This document shows positions 1-8,313 of a stretch of DNA of 64,000 nt, piece by piece. The first letter of the stretch is position 1. The number at the start of each line of letters is the position of its first letter. The notes under the pieces are model-generated. The model saw nothing but the letters and a program-made list of their open reading frames with translations, was not told where the DNA came from and ran no database searches. The position numbers and the translations under genes were made by a program. The stretch is from Amycolatopsis sp. 2-15 (lineage in GTDB: Bacteria; Actinomycetota; Actinomycetes; Mycobacteriales; Pseudonocardiaceae). The stretch spans positions 1,684,001 to 1,748,000 of the forward strand of contig NZ_CP127294.1 of the NCBI RefSeq assembly GCF_030285625.1. The letters run 5' to 3'.

Positions 1-95
1 GGGAGTACGCGCTCGCCGGGCCGGCGAGGTACGTCACGGCGTCGGCGACCCTCACCGCCGCGACCTTCTCGGTCGACGGCGGGCACGCGGCCTAA
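1..95 (+). CDS. SDR-family oxidoreductase, C-terminal end only
   Basis: Only the last 30 codons lie in the window, read in the frame that ends at the TAA at 93-95. The translated end contains YVTASATLTAATFSVDGG, which resembles the C-terminus of classical short-chain dehydrogenases, where a strand after YVTG leads into a V-D-G-G motif that closes the nucleotide fold. No catalytic residues are visible. Its stop codon overlaps the stop of the convergent TetR gene. The identification rests on this short tail alone. Confidence 0.5.
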   Translation, partial: EYALAGPARYVTASATLTAATFSVDGGHAA

Positions 96-829
96 CCGGC
101 GTACAGCCCCACGTCGCGGGCCAGGTCGGTGAGGATGGCCTCGAAGAGGATGTCGGGCTTCGACACCGGGATCGGGTAGTTGCCGAACACCTCGAGCGTC
201 ACGTGGCCGTAGAGGCGCGCCCAGAACTGGATCATCAGGTACGTGAGCCCGAGGTCCAGCTTCTCGGGCGCGATCGCGCGGCCCGACTCGCCGAGTACGG
301 CGAGCAGCTCGCTCTGGAACGCGGTGAGGTCGTCGCGCAGCTCGGGCGGGACGACGTCGTTCGGCGGCATCACCAGGTCGTGCGTGGCGAGGACCTGGCC
401 GGCGGCGGCGAGGAAGACACGGCCGAACGGCTCGTCGAGGCGGTGCAGCGCGCTGCCCGCGGTGGTGCCGACGCCGCCCGTGGGCGACGCGAACACCAGC
501 GTGAACTCCTTGGTGTGCGTGAGCGCCCACCGGCGGAAGCCCTTGCAGATCGCGAAGAGCTGCGCCATGCCGTCGTCGGGGAGCACGGCGACGTCCTCGG
601 CCAGCTCGGCGGCGAGATCGGCGATCACGTCGAGGCGCAGGTTCTCGACGAGGTCGTCGCGCGACTCGTAGTAGCGGTACAGGGCCGGCGCGGTGATGCC
701 CAGCTCCCGGGCGATCGCCCGGAGCGTCACGGCGTCCGGACCCTGTTCGACCAGCAGTCTCCGGGCGGTCCGGCGGATGTCCTGCTCGGTAGCCGCTCGC
801 GCGCGGCCCCTTCGCGTGGGGCTGCTCAT
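92..829 (-). CDS. TetR/AcrR-family transcriptional regulator
   Basis: Predicted one-component repressor of 245 residues. After a basic N-terminus, residues about 15-61 form the TetR helix-turn-helix; the recognition segment reads LRAIARELGITAPALYRYY, followed by the usual acidic start of helix 4. The remainder (about 85-240) is a mostly helical ligand-binding and dimer domain of the WHG type, with no ligand evident. It lies 9 bp downstream of the small membrane-protein gene on the same strand, so the two probably share a transcript. It converges with the SDR gene, their stop codons overlapping. Target genes cannot be told from sequence; the neighbouring SDR and its own operon are the obvious candidates. 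Confidence 0.88.
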   Translation of the reverse strand: MSSPTRRGRARAATEQDIRRTARRLLVEQGPDAVTLRAIARELGITAPALYRYYESRDDLVENLRLDVIADLAAELAEDVAVLPDDGMAQLFAICKGFRRWALTHTKEFTLVFASPTGGVGTTAGSALHRLDEPFGRVFLAAAGQVLATHDLVMPPNDVVPPELRDDLTAFQSELLAVLGESGRAIAPEKLDLGLTYLMIQFWARLYGHVTLEVFGNYPIPVSKPDILFEAILTDLARDVGLYAG

Positions 830-838
830 CCGGACATT

Positions 839-1249
839 CTAGGTGGTCGGCACCGTTGTTCCCGCAACAACGCGGCCGGAGAGCAGCCGGGCCTGCAGAT
901 CGGTGAGCGGACGCAGCACCCACATGGCCACCACGGCCATGCCCAGCGCGCAGAAAAAGTGCACGATCCACGCCCCGGCGAGCGACGGCCCACCCCACGA
1001 TTCATTGGCCGTCGAGGGGTCCCAGAACAGGCCGTACGTCACGATCCGCCACACCAGGAACCCGATGAGCAGCGCCAGTGGGATGGCCGGCACGCTCACA
1101 CCGGCCGCGGCCAGGTAACGAGGGGTCCCTTCGCGCGGCGGGACGTGGAGGAGCCGTTCGGCGAGCAGTTGCCGGGCACGTCTGCTGCCGAAACACGCGG
1201 GCAGGGCGAGGAGGGCGTAGAGCACTCGTTTCCAGTCCGAGATCTTCAT
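839..1249 (-). CDS. Small integral membrane protein of unknown function
   Basis: A 136-residue protein I do not recognise. It has a basic N-terminus and two hydrophobic stretches, at about residues 50-72 (VPAIPLALLIGFLVWRIV) and about 92-113 (AGAWIVHFFCALGMAVVAMW), consistent with a two-helix membrane protein. The loop between them is rich in Trp, Asn and Ser. It is the first gene of a probable two-gene unit with the TetR regulator 9 bp downstream, so it may be controlled by that regulator. No catalytic motif is visible. Confidence 0.65.
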   Translation of the reverse strand: MKISDWKRVLYALLALPACFGSRRARQLLAERLLHVPPREGTPRYLAAAGVSVPAIPLALLIGFLVWRIVTYGLFWDPSTANESWGGPSLAGAWIVHFFCALGMAVVAMWVLRPLTDLQARLLSGRVVAGTTVPTT

Positions 1250-1347
1250 GGGTTCGACGCTAGGGATCGTTGAGCTGCGAAAACATCCGGTCGTCCGCCG
1301 AACGGGGTAGGGAAACCTCGACCGCGTTCTGTCACACTTCGTCCGAG

Positions 1348-2364
1348 ATGGACGAAATCACCACGGTCACCTACCCCACGCCCGCCCCGCCGGACGAGGT
1401 GCGGCTGGCGACGTTGCTGCTGCTGGTTCCGGGGCTCCTGATCGCGGGCTTCGGTGGCGTGCTCATGACGGTGAGCCGCGCCGGTCTGTATGCCGGGTCC
1501 GTGATCGCCCTGGTCGGGCTCGTACTGCTGGGCTGCATCCCCATCGGGCGGCGTGGCCTGCGCAAGGAGCGCCTGAGCGTCGAGGTTGCGCCGAGTGGTC
1601 TGCGGTTCCCCGTTCGCGAGGCGCGGCTCGTGCTGCCGTGGGCCGACGTCAGCGCGGTGGCGCTGGTCGAGAAGCACAACCGGGTCGAGGTGTACCTGGC
1701 GCCGGCTTCGGCCGCCGAGGATCGCCTGGTCAAGCGGTTCAGCCGCCGCGGTCCCCACGGCTTCGTCCTGTCGACGCTGTTCGAACCCGACGAGGCCCAC
1801 CGGCTGGCGGCCGCGGTCGAGACGGTGCGGCCGGGGCTGGTGCGGTGGCCGTCTCTCGAGGTCCGGCGCGGCGGGTTCGGCCCGCAGCGCGTGGCGGCGA
1901 CGGTGGTGCGGTGGACCGCGGTGAAGCGGAAGCCGGTGGCCGGCGAGAGCGTGACGGTGCGGGCGAGCAAGGCTTCGGGCGCGCGTCAGGCGGCGATCGG
2001 GGGCACGGTGGCGTTGCTCGCGGCGGTGCTCGTCGTGCGGACGTGGCTGCCGGTCACGGTGCCCGGGCTGATCGCGGTCGCGGTGTGCGTTGCCGCGCTG
2101 GTCTGGACCCGGCACCGCGGCACGCGGGGCGTGTTCACCGTGGACGGCGCGGGCGTGGCGTGGATTCCTCGGTACGACAACGGGGTCGTGGTGCGGCTTG
2201 ACGAGATTTCGGCCCTGACGGCCGAGGCGGGCGGCGTCCTGCGCGTGACCCGGCGCGACGGCGGCGACTTCGTGCTCGCTTCGGGGGTTTCGATGCCGGC
2301 CGCGCGGACCGTGGCCGCACTGGTCGGGGCGCCGCCGACGCCGATCACTCGGGGGGCTACGTGA
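1348..2364 (+). CDS. PH-domain-like membrane protein
   Basis: The frame opens upstream, but the ATG at 1348 gives a 338-residue protein starting MDEITTVTYPTPAPPDEVR, the usual layout of actinobacterial bacterial-PH membrane proteins. Two transmembrane segments near residues 15-62 precede a beta-rich region (about 70-190) with PH-like strands. A second hydrophobic pair (about 218-256) is followed by another beta-rich segment to the end. These proteins are membrane-bound and of unknown role. The gene is divergent from the small membrane protein at 839-1249. No strong Shine-Dalgarno precedes the chosen start, so an earlier start remains possible. Confidence 0.65.
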   Translation: MDEITTVTYPTPAPPDEVRLATLLLLVPGLLIAGFGGVLMTVSRAGLYAGSVIALVGLVLLGCIPIGRRGLRKERLSVEVAPSGLRFPVREARLVLPWADVSAVALVEKHNRVEVYLAPASAAEDRLVKRFSRRGPHGFVLSTLFEPDEAHRLAAAVETVRPGLVRWPSLEVRRGGFGPQRVAATVVRWTAVKRKPVAGESVTVRASKASGARQAAIGGTVALLAAVLVVRTWLPVTVPGLIAVAVCVAALVWTRHRGTRGVFTVDGAGVAWIPRYDNGVVVRLDEISALTAEAGGVLRVTRRDGGDFVLASGVSMPAARTVAALVGAPPTPITRGAT

Positions 2365-2625
2365 TCGGCGCCGGCGACCCGATGCCCTCTCCGGTGCGCT
2401 TCCGGTCGGGGCAACGCCACTGGCTCAAGGACAGTGACGCTCCACAAGAGCGGAACCCGTGTCAGAAGTGACGCCTGGGGGACATGGATCCCCCGATCGA
2501 GTGACGGGCAGCCGCTGCTCGCCTGATTGTCGCACTGGGCGCCGGATAAGTTACAAAAACCTTCACTTTTGCGCACGGACGGTGGGTGACCTGCGCCCGA
2601 GCGCGCCCGTGGCAAGGTGTCGACC
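2365..2625. other. Intergenic region upstream of the ribokinase gene
   Basis: About 260 bases without a convincing gene. It contains a short hairpin, arms GGGGGA / TCCCCC around 2475-2492, that might end transcription of the PH-domain gene but lacks a T-run. An AT-richer patch (around 2545-2572) looks promoter-like but has no clear -35/-10 pair. Confidence 0.4.
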
Positions 2626-3498
2626 ATGTGTGCAGCCGTGCTGGTGGTGGGTTCCGCCAACGCCGACCTCGTCGTCCCCGTCGACCGCCGCCCGGCCGGC
2701 GGCGAAACCGTCCTGGGCGGCGACACCGTGCTGTCGCCGGGCGGCAAGGGCGCGAACACGGCCGTCGCGGCGGGGCGGCTGGGTGCGGATGTCGCTCTGC
2801 TGGGCGCCGTGGGTTCGGACCCTTACGGCGCCCTCCTGCGCGATTCCCTGGCGGGCGCGGGGGTCTCGACCACGTTTCTGCGCGTCGTCGATCGCCCGAC
2901 CGGCATCGCGTACATCACCGTCACTCCCGACGGCGAGAACTCGATCCTGGTCTCGCCTGGCGCCAACTCCGCCCTGACACCCGCGGACATCACGTCCGAG
3001 GCGCTCGCCGGGGCCGCTGTGGTGGTGCTGTCGCTGGAAGTCCCGCTGCCGACCGTCGAGCACGCCGTCCGCCGCGCGGCTGCGGCAGGGGTGACGGTGG
3101 TGCTCAACCTTTCACCCGCCGCCCGGTTGTCCGCTTCGACCTTGGCTGCGGTGGACGTGCTGCTGGTCAACGAACACGAGGCCGCCTACCTCCTCCGCTC
3201 GGACGACGCCGACCCCCGCGAGCTGCTCGATCTGGGCCCACGCGCCGCCGTCGTCACGCTGGGCGCGAAGGGCGCCGTGGTGGTGGACGCCGACGGGGTC
3301 ACGGAGGTCGCGTCGCCGGCGGTCGAGGCCGTCGACACGACCGGCGCCGGCGACGCCTTCGCCGGAGCACTCGCGGCCGCCCTGTCCGAGGGCACCGCAC
3401 TCGTCACCGCGGCGCGGCGCGCGGTGAAGGTCGCGGCGATCAGCGTGACCCGCCACGGGGCTCAGCCGTCGTATCCGTCGTCGGACGAGCTGGAATGA
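2626..3498 (+). CDS. rbsK: Ribokinase-like PfkB-family sugar kinase
   Basis: Predicted to phosphorylate a sugar, most simply ribose to ribose 5-phosphate, with ATP in the cytosol. The PfkB fold is clear: the N-terminal substrate motif GGKGANTAVAA lies at about residues 39-49, and the C-terminal signature DTTGAGDAFAGA carries the catalytic Asp of the anion hole. Length (290) fits ribokinases. I chose the ATG at 2626 because AAGGTG sits six bases upstream; a GTG at 2617 overlaps that site. No ribose transporter is adjacent, so the true substrate is uncertain: other PfkB sugars or nucleosides are possible. Confidence 0.85.
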   Translation: MCAAVLVVGSANADLVVPVDRRPAGGETVLGGDTVLSPGGKGANTAVAAGRLGADVALLGAVGSDPYGALLRDSLAGAGVSTTFLRVVDRPTGIAYITVTPDGENSILVSPGANSALTPADITSEALAGAAVVVLSLEVPLPTVEHAVRRAAAAGVTVVLNLSPAARLSASTLAAVDVLLVNEHEAAYLLRSDDADPRELLDLGPRAAVVTLGAKGAVVVDADGVTEVASPAVEAVDTTGAGDAFAGALAAALSEGTALVTAARRAVKVAAISVTRHGAQPSYPSSDELE

Positions 3499-4162
3499 CC
3501 TGATGGCTTGAGGCCCATGGTCTCCTCGGCGGCGCGTTCAAGCGAGGGCGAGCTTTTGCCTCTCGCGGTTGGCCTTGGGGGCCCTCGCGGTGACCAGGGC
3601 GCCGTCTACGTTCCCCGCTGGACTGACCTGAGGGGCGGGTTCGTCCTCGGCGGCCATCCCCAGGTTGCTTCGGTGGGCCTCTCGCCTTGCCGCTCGTGTT
3701 TCCTGGAACCTCCCCCGTTGCGCGAGGCTTGTTCGGTGGCGATGGATTAGCGCCGGTGCTCTCCACTCGTTGCCGCCTCGGGTTGATTCGCATCCTGACG
3801 GCGCGCCCGGCGAGCGCCTGTGGACCTGGCCCGCGGTCCTCGCTTCGACGCGCACCCTGTCCCGCAGATCTGGACGCCCCTCCGATCCGGCCGCTGTCCG
3901 CCGCCCCGCCCCGAGTTGTCCACAGCGGGTCCCGCTGATCCCGAGTTGTCCACAGATTGCCCACAGCCCGTTTTCAGGCCCCTGACCTCGGTAAAATGGA
4001 GTCGGGGCAGCCCCCCGGAGAGGGTGGGGGTTGTGTTGCGGGCCGGGGAAGGGCGAGCGTCACACGGGATCGGAGCGAGGTAGGAGGTGGCGCGGGTGCA
4101 ACACAGCAAGGAGCGTCGGCGGGTGTGGCCGACGCCGCGAGCCATCCGCAGGCATCTGAGCT
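3499..4162. other. Long gene-poor region between rbsK and ptsP
   Basis: About 660 bases with no gene I can support. The open frames here have atypical composition and no recognisable domain. The left part, about 3530-3680, can be read on the minus strand as a short Lys/Arg-rich peptide; I recall similar sequence scattered in Amycolatopsis genomes, but I see only one copy here. The middle holds a cluster of DnaA-box-like 9-mers (3916-3965). The right end leads into ptsP and should contain its promoter. Confidence 0.5.
3910..3965 (+). promoter_or_regulatory. Cluster of three DnaA-box-like sites
   Basis: Two exact TTGTCCACA 9-mers at 3916-3924 and 3946-3954 and one near match, TTGCCCACA, at 3957-3965, all in the same orientation. 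The first two lie inside a direct repeat of CCGAGTTGTCCACAG, 30 bp apart. TTGTCCACA matches the GC-shifted DnaA-box consensus of actinomycetes. No dnaA or dnaN is nearby, so this is unlikely to be oriC; titration or transcriptional control by DnaA are possible roles. Confidence 0.55.
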
Positions 4163-4176
4163 ATGGTCTAGACCAT
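4163..4176. promoter_or_regulatory. dre-like DasR operator overlapping the ptsP start
   Basis: The perfect 14-bp palindrome ATGGTCTAGACCAT overlaps the first two bases of the ptsP start codon at 4175. Its core TGGTCTAGACCA matches the centre of the DasR-responsive element known from Streptomyces, where the GntR/HutC regulator DasR represses PTS and N-acetylglucosamine genes. A bound repressor here would block initiation of ptsP expression. No dasR homologue is in the window. Confidence 0.75.
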
Positions 4177-5821
4177 GTCTGAGAGCCAGTCCGCCGCCGG
4201 TGTGAGCCTGAGCGGTGTCGCGGTGAGTCCGGGGCGCGCGAGCGGTCCCGTCGTGCGTGTTGCCGAGTCGTTTGGTGAGCCTGCGAGCACGCCCGCGCCG
4301 GCCGACGCGGCCGCTGAGGCCGCCCGGATCGAGCCCGCGGCGCAGGCGGTCGCCGCGCGATTGGAGGCGCAGGCCGGGAGTGCGACCGGCGAGGCCTCCA
4401 CGATCCTCATCGCGACGGCCGCGATGGCCGCCGACCCCGCGCTGGCCACGCAGGCACGGCAGCTGGTGACGGCGCAGAACCTGCCCGCGGCGCGCGCTGT
4501 CTACCAGGCCGCCGAGGGGTTCGCCGAGGCGTTGGCCGCTGCCGGGGGCTACATGGCCGAGCGGGTGCGTGACGTGCGTGACGTGCGTGACCGGCTGGTG
4601 GCCGAGCTGCTCGGCGTCGCGCCGCCCGGGGTGCCGGAGCTGGCCTCGCCCAGTGTGCTGGTCGCCCGGGACCTGGCGCCCGCCGACACCGCCGGGCTGG
4701 ATCCGGCGAAGGTGCTCGCGCTGGTCACCGAGGAGGGCGGGCCGACGAGTCACACGGCGATTCTTGCTCGCGCCCTCGGGATTCCGGCGGTGGTGGCCGT
4801 GAAGGGGATCCTCGACCTCGACGCGGAGGCGCTGAGTGTCGATGGCGACACGGGCCTCATCCAGCCAGTCGACCCAAACGCGCCCATCGTCACCGCCGTC
4901 GCGCAGGGGCCGGCGGAGTGGAACGGCGCGGGCGCGACCGCCGACGGGCACGTCGTCAAGGTCTACGGCAACGTCGGCTCGCCCGCCGACGCGCAGGCGG
5001 CCGCGGACGCGGGAGCGGAGGGCGTCGGCCTGTTCCGCACCGAGTTCAGCTTCCTCGACGCGCCGGCGGAGCCGTCCGTCGACGAGCAGCGCAAGGCGTA
5101 TGCGGCGGTGCTGGCGCCGTTCCGCGGCAAGCCGGTGATCGTGCGGACGCTCGACGCCGGCGCCGACAAGCCGCTCGCCTTCCTCAACCCCGACGACGAG
5201 CCCAACCCGGCGCTCGGCGTGCGTGGCCTGCGGGTGGCGTTCGACCGGCCCGAAGTGCTCGATCGCCAGCTCGAGGCCATCGCCGGGGCGGCCCAGGATT
5301 CGGGCGCGCTGGTCTCCGTGATGGCCCCGATGGTCGCGACGGCCGAGGAAGCCGCGTGGTTCGCCGAACGGGTGCGCGCGGCGGGCATCGAGCGCGCGGG
5401 GGTGATGATCGAGATCCCGGCCGCCGCGCTGTCCGCGCGGGAGATCCTGGACGTCGTCGACTTCGTCTCGGTGGGCACGAACGACCTGGCCCAGTACACG
5501 TTCGCGGCCGACCGCCAGCTCGGCGCCGTCGCGAAGCTGAACGACCCGTGGCAGCCCGCGTTGCTGCGGCTGCTCAAGCTGATCGGCGACGCGGCGAAGG
5601 CGACCGGCAAGCCCGCCGGGGTCTGCGGCGAAGCGGCGGCCGACCCGCGGCTCGCCGTGGTGCTCGCGGGCCTTGGCCTCACGAGCCTGTCGATGAACGC
5701 GGCGGCCGTGCGGGCCGTCGGCGCGTCGCTGGCCGCGGTCACGCTGGCCGAGGCCGAGGCGAAAGCAACCAACGCGCTGGCCAGCGCCGATCCGGTCGCG
5801 GCGCGCGTGGCAGCGAGCTAA
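4175..5821 (+). CDS. ptsP: PTS enzyme I (phosphoenolpyruvate-protein phosphotransferase)
   Basis: First enzyme of the phosphotransferase system: it takes phosphate from phosphoenolpyruvate onto a histidine and passes it to HPr in the cytosol. All family landmarks are present in 548 residues: the phosphohistidine motif GGPTSHTAILAR (His193), the TIM-barrel motifs GVGLFRTEFSF, NPALGVRGLR, GVMIEIPAA and SVGTNDLAQYTFAADR, and the active-site Cys484 in GVCGEAA. The length is slightly below that of enteric enzyme I. HPr and sugar-specific components are not adjacent. The start overlaps a dre palindrome, suggesting DasR control. A short in-frame run of three GTGCGTGAC units (encoding VRD repeats) lies at about 4565-4591, in the His-domain linker. 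Confidence 0.93.
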   Translation: MSESQSAAGVSLSGVAVSPGRASGPVVRVAESFGEPASTPAPADAAAEAARIEPAAQAVAARLEAQAGSATGEASTILIATAAMAADPALATQARQLVTAQNLPAARAVYQAAEGFAEALAAAGGYMAERVRDVRDVRDRLVAELLGVAPPGVPELASPSVLVARDLAPADTAGLDPAKVLALVTEEGGPTSHTAILARALGIPAVVAVKGILDLDAEALSVDGDTGLIQPVDPNAPIVTAVAQGPAEWNGAGATADGHVVKVYGNVGSPADAQAAADAGAEGVGLFRTEFSFLDAPAEPSVDEQRKAYAAVLAPFRGKPVIVRTLDAGADKPLAFLNPDDEPNPALGVRGLRVAFDRPEVLDRQLEAIAGAAQDSGALVSVMAPMVATAEEAAWFAERVRAAGIERAGVMIEIPAAALSAREILDVVDFVSVGTNDLAQYTFAADRQLGAVAKLNDPWQPALLRLLKLIGDAAKATGKPAGVCGEAAADPRLAVVLAGLGLTSLSMNAAAVRAVGASLAAVTLAEAEAKATNALASADPVAARVAAS

Positions 5822-5830
5822 AAAGACGGA

Positions 5831-5867
5831 GCCGGACCCGGCCGACGGATGGAAAACCAGGTCCGGC
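5831..5867. terminator. Hairpin between ptsP and the convergent DUF1707 gene
   Basis: Inverted repeat GCCGGACC / GGTCCGGC with a 21-base loop between two convergent genes. There is no clear T-run, so it is a weaker terminator candidate than the others in this window. Confidence 0.45.
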
Positions 5868-5880
5868 ACCGCATCACTGG

Positions 5881-6534
5881 TCAGCCGAAAAAGCCCCGCC
5901 GAGGGTTGCGGATGACCAGCGAGCCTCCATGGATGCGGCCCGTGATGACGTAGCGCGGGCTGCCGGCGCGGCCGTTGCTGCCGGTCTTGTCGTCGAGCGA
6001 GCCGAACTTGATCTCGGTGATCGCGTTGTAGTCCACCGCGGCCTGCGGCGGGATGATGATCTCGACCGAGCCCCACTTGGAGTCCAGCTCGATCTCGACG
6101 ACCGGCGTCGACACCTGGGCCTCGGTGAAGTCCAGCTTCGTACTGCCGTACTTGTTGCGCACGACCATCGCCGGCGGCACCAGCCACGGGCCGCCGCGCT
6201 GCAGCGACGAGTACTTCGCGTTGAGCTCGAGCCGCTGACCGGGCGCATACGTGCTGGTCGGCGCCTGGTAAGCCGGGTGACTGGGCGCGGCCCCCGGGTG
6301 CAGCAGCCCCGGCAGGTCGGTGAGCACGGCGTTCAGCTCGCCGCGCGTACGCGACGCAAGCGCCTTGTCGGTGCGCTCCGTGAACTCGTCGAGGTTGAGC
6401 ATCCCCAGCCCGATCGCCTTCTGCAGCACGGCGACGACGTGTTCGCGCTCGTCGTCCGACACCCGGATGTCGCGCGCGGTCAACGGCTTCGTCTCGGTCG
6501 CGGTCTCCGCGCCGGTCGTCTCTTCCTCGGCCAT
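5881..6534 (-). CDS. DUF1707 domain-containing protein
   Basis: A 217-residue protein. Residues about 20-73 are a DUF1707 (SHOCT-like) domain: RDIRVSDDEREHVVAVLQ followed by GxLxxDEFxERxDxALxAxTRGEL and a DLPGL end. Such domains are common at the N-terminus of actinobacterial proteins and may mediate oligomerisation. The C-terminal 110 residues form a beta-rich segment resembling the C-terminal domain of LiaF-type proteins. No transmembrane helix is obvious, so it is probably cytosolic or peripheral. It is divergent from the lipoprotein gene, with about 48 bp between their starts. Function is unknown. Confidence 0.75.
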   Translation of the reverse strand: MAEEETTGAETATETKPLTARDIRVSDDEREHVVAVLQKAIGLGMLNLDEFTERTDKALASRTRGELNAVLTDLPGLLHPGAAPSHPAYQAPTSTYAPGQRLELNAKYSSLQRGGPWLVPPAMVVRNKYGSTKLDFTEAQVSTPVVEIELDSKWGSVEIIIPPQAAVDYNAITEIKFGSLDDKTGSNGRAGSPRYVITGRIHGGSLVIRNPRRGFFG

Positions 6535-6582
6535 GTAAACGATGGTAGAACCGTATTTCCCTCGTCAGATCGGGGAAAAACC

Positions 6583-7659
6583 CTGAACAGACCCGTATAT
6601 CGCGCCGGCGTCGCCCTCGTTGCGACGAGCTTCCTGCTGGCCGCGTGTACGGGCGGGATCCCCACCCCGGCCCCCGCGCCGACGACCGAGCGTCCGCAAC
6701 CCGTCGGGCCGACCGGGCCGCCGCCGAGCGGGCTCACCGGGTCGGTCACCACCGGCGGGATCGGCGTGCAGCTGCTGCTCGCCACGTCACCGCCGACCCT
6801 GTTCGACGCCGACACCGGCGCGAACGGCCCGGTGCCCGGCGTGCCGGGCGGCGATCGGCTGGTGGGCGTGCAGCGCGTCGGCCGCACCCCGGTGATCTTC
6901 ACCTCGCCCCGGTGCCAGCAGACCTGCCAGCCGTTCGACGTCTACGCCTACGCGGGCGTCGCCACGCCGCTCGGCCAGGCGGTGAGCCTCGCGCCGGGCG
7001 CCGACGCCAAGAGCGTGTGGGTCATCCGCCAGGACGCCCCGGACAGCTGCCGGCTCGAGCACGTGTCGCTCGCCGGCTCGACGCTGGGCGGCGGCAGCTC
7101 GGCGAGCTGCGCCACGGTCCTGCGGCAGGAGACCTCCCACGGCCTGCTGATCACGGTCAACAACGGCACCGCCGAAACCGTCGACGTCCTCATCGACCCC
7201 GACACCGGACGCACCGTGCAGCAGGCCCCGAGCATCCTCGCCGCGATCGGCGACCGGCTGATCCTCGGCGGCCTCACCGACCTGACGGTCGTCGACCTGG
7301 GCGACGGGAGCCGCAAGAAGATCCAGCCGCCGGTGGTCCAGAGCAATCCCCTGGTCGTCCCGAGCCGGGAAGGCAACTTCGCGGCCGTCGACTTCGGTTC
7401 GCCCGCGTGGCACAGCTCCGACATCCAGACCCGCGACGTGTGGCTGCTCGACCTCACGGACCTGACCTGGCAGCAGGCACCGTCGATGCCGTTCTCCACC
7501 GACAACCTCAAGCGCTCGTCGCTGGACTGGACCGACGACGGCGACCTCGTGCTCGACGACGGGGTGGTCGCGGCCTGGCACCCGGGCGAACCCGCGTGGC
7601 GGCTCGGGAAAGCCAGGCTGGCCGGCGCCCTGCAGACAGCCGCAGTCAGCGCTTCGTAG
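6583..7659 (+). CDS. Predicted lipoprotein with probable CTG start
   Basis: About 358 residues, exported and lipid-anchored: a short basic n-region, a hydrophobic core (GVALVATSFLL) and a lipobox LAAC followed by a Pro/Thr-rich linker. The mature part looks like a beta-propeller-type WD/Kelch-like protein, with repeated strands and DP-D-TG turns, but no known family stands out. No ATG, GTG or TTG occurs in frame before the signal peptide. The CTG at 6583 has GGGGAA a few bases upstream and yields a proper signal sequence, so I place the start there. It is divergent from the DUF1707 gene and converges on the response-regulator gene with a 3-bp gap. Confidence 0.7.
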   Translation: MNRPVYRAGVALVATSFLLAACTGGIPTPAPAPTTERPQPVGPTGPPPSGLTGSVTTGGIGVQLLLATSPPTLFDADTGANGPVPGVPGGDRLVGVQRVGRTPVIFTSPRCQQTCQPFDVYAYAGVATPLGQAVSLAPGADAKSVWVIRQDAPDSCRLEHVSLAGSTLGGGSSASCATVLRQETSHGLLITVNNGTAETVDVLIDPDTGRTVQQAPSILAAIGDRLILGGLTDLTVVDLGDGSRKKIQPPVVQSNPLVVPSREGNFAAVDFGSPAWHSSDIQTRDVWLLDLTDLTWQQAPSMPFSTDNLKRSSLDWTDDGDLVLDDGVVAAWHPGEPAWRLGKARLAGALQTAAVSAS

Positions 7660-7662
7660 CGA

Positions 7663-8313
7663 TCAGTCCTCGTCGAGGCCGTGTTCGATCGCGTACCGCG
7701 CCAGCTCCACGCGGTTGTGCAGCTGCAGCTTCCGCAGCGTCGACTGCACGTGGTTCTCCACCGTCCGGTGCGAAAGGACCAGCCGTTCCGCGATCTGGCG
7801 CGCGGTCAGCCCCTTCGCGACCAGCCGGAGCACGTCCGTCTCGCGTTCGGTCAACCGCGGCGGCGCCGGCTCCGCGGACGCAGGCGCGTCGGCCATCCGC
7901 CGGTACTCCCCCAGCACCAGACCGGCGAGACCTGCCGTGAAGACGGGATCGCCCTCGGCCGTGCGGCGGACGGCGTCCACGAGCTCCGCCACGGACGCCG
8001 ACTTCACGAGGTAACCCGAGGCGCCGGCCTTCACCGCCTCGAGCACGTCGGAGTGCTCGCCGGAAGCCGACAGCACCAGCACGCGCGTGTCCGGCAGCTC
8101 GGTGGTGATCTCGCGCGTCGCGTCGACGCCGGAGGTGCCGTCGAGGTTGAGGTCCATGAGGACGACGTCCGGGCGGACCGTGCGCGCGATCCGCACGGCG
8201 GCGGGGGCGTCGGGCGCCGTGGCGCGCACGTCGAAGCCGTTTTCGCCCAGGTCACGGGCGACGCCGTCGCGCCAGATGGGGTGGTCGTCGACCACCATCA
8301 CGGAAATCGTCAT
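7663..8313 (-). CDS. NarL/LuxR-type response regulator (MacR-like)
   Basis: DNA-binding response regulator of 216 residues. The receiver domain (about 1-120) has the acidic pair D9/D10, the phosphoacceptor D54 in VVLMDLNLD, and a conserved Lys in YLVKSAS. A linker leads to a LuxR-type helix-turn-helix (about 145-205, LTERETDVLRLVAKGLT). The frame is open upstream, but the ATG at 8313 fits the domain start and overlaps the stop of the kinase gene by 4 bp (ATGA), a sign of translational coupling. It acts with the kinase at 8310-9497. The pair resembles the MacRS system of Streptomyces; target genes are not known here. Confidence 0.88.
   Translation of the reverse strand: MTISVMVVDDHPIWRDGVARDLGENGFDVRATAPDAPAAVRIARTVRPDVVLMDLNLDGTSGVDATREITTELPDTRVLVLSASGEHSDVLEAVKAGASGYLVKSASVAELVDAVRRTAEGDPVFTAGLAGLVLGEYRRMADAPASAEPAPPRLTERETDVLRLVAKGLTARQIAERLVLSHRTVENHVQSTLRKLQLHNRVELARYAIEHGLDED

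Noticed and set aside
3538..3855. Small minus-strand frame in the gap before ptsP
   Set aside because: No domain and no good start; possibly a piece of a dispersed repeat, but I see just one copy.
3910..3965. Origin of replication
   Set aside because: DnaA boxes are present, but too few, and no dnaA, dnaN or other origin genes flank the site; oriC probably lies outside the window.
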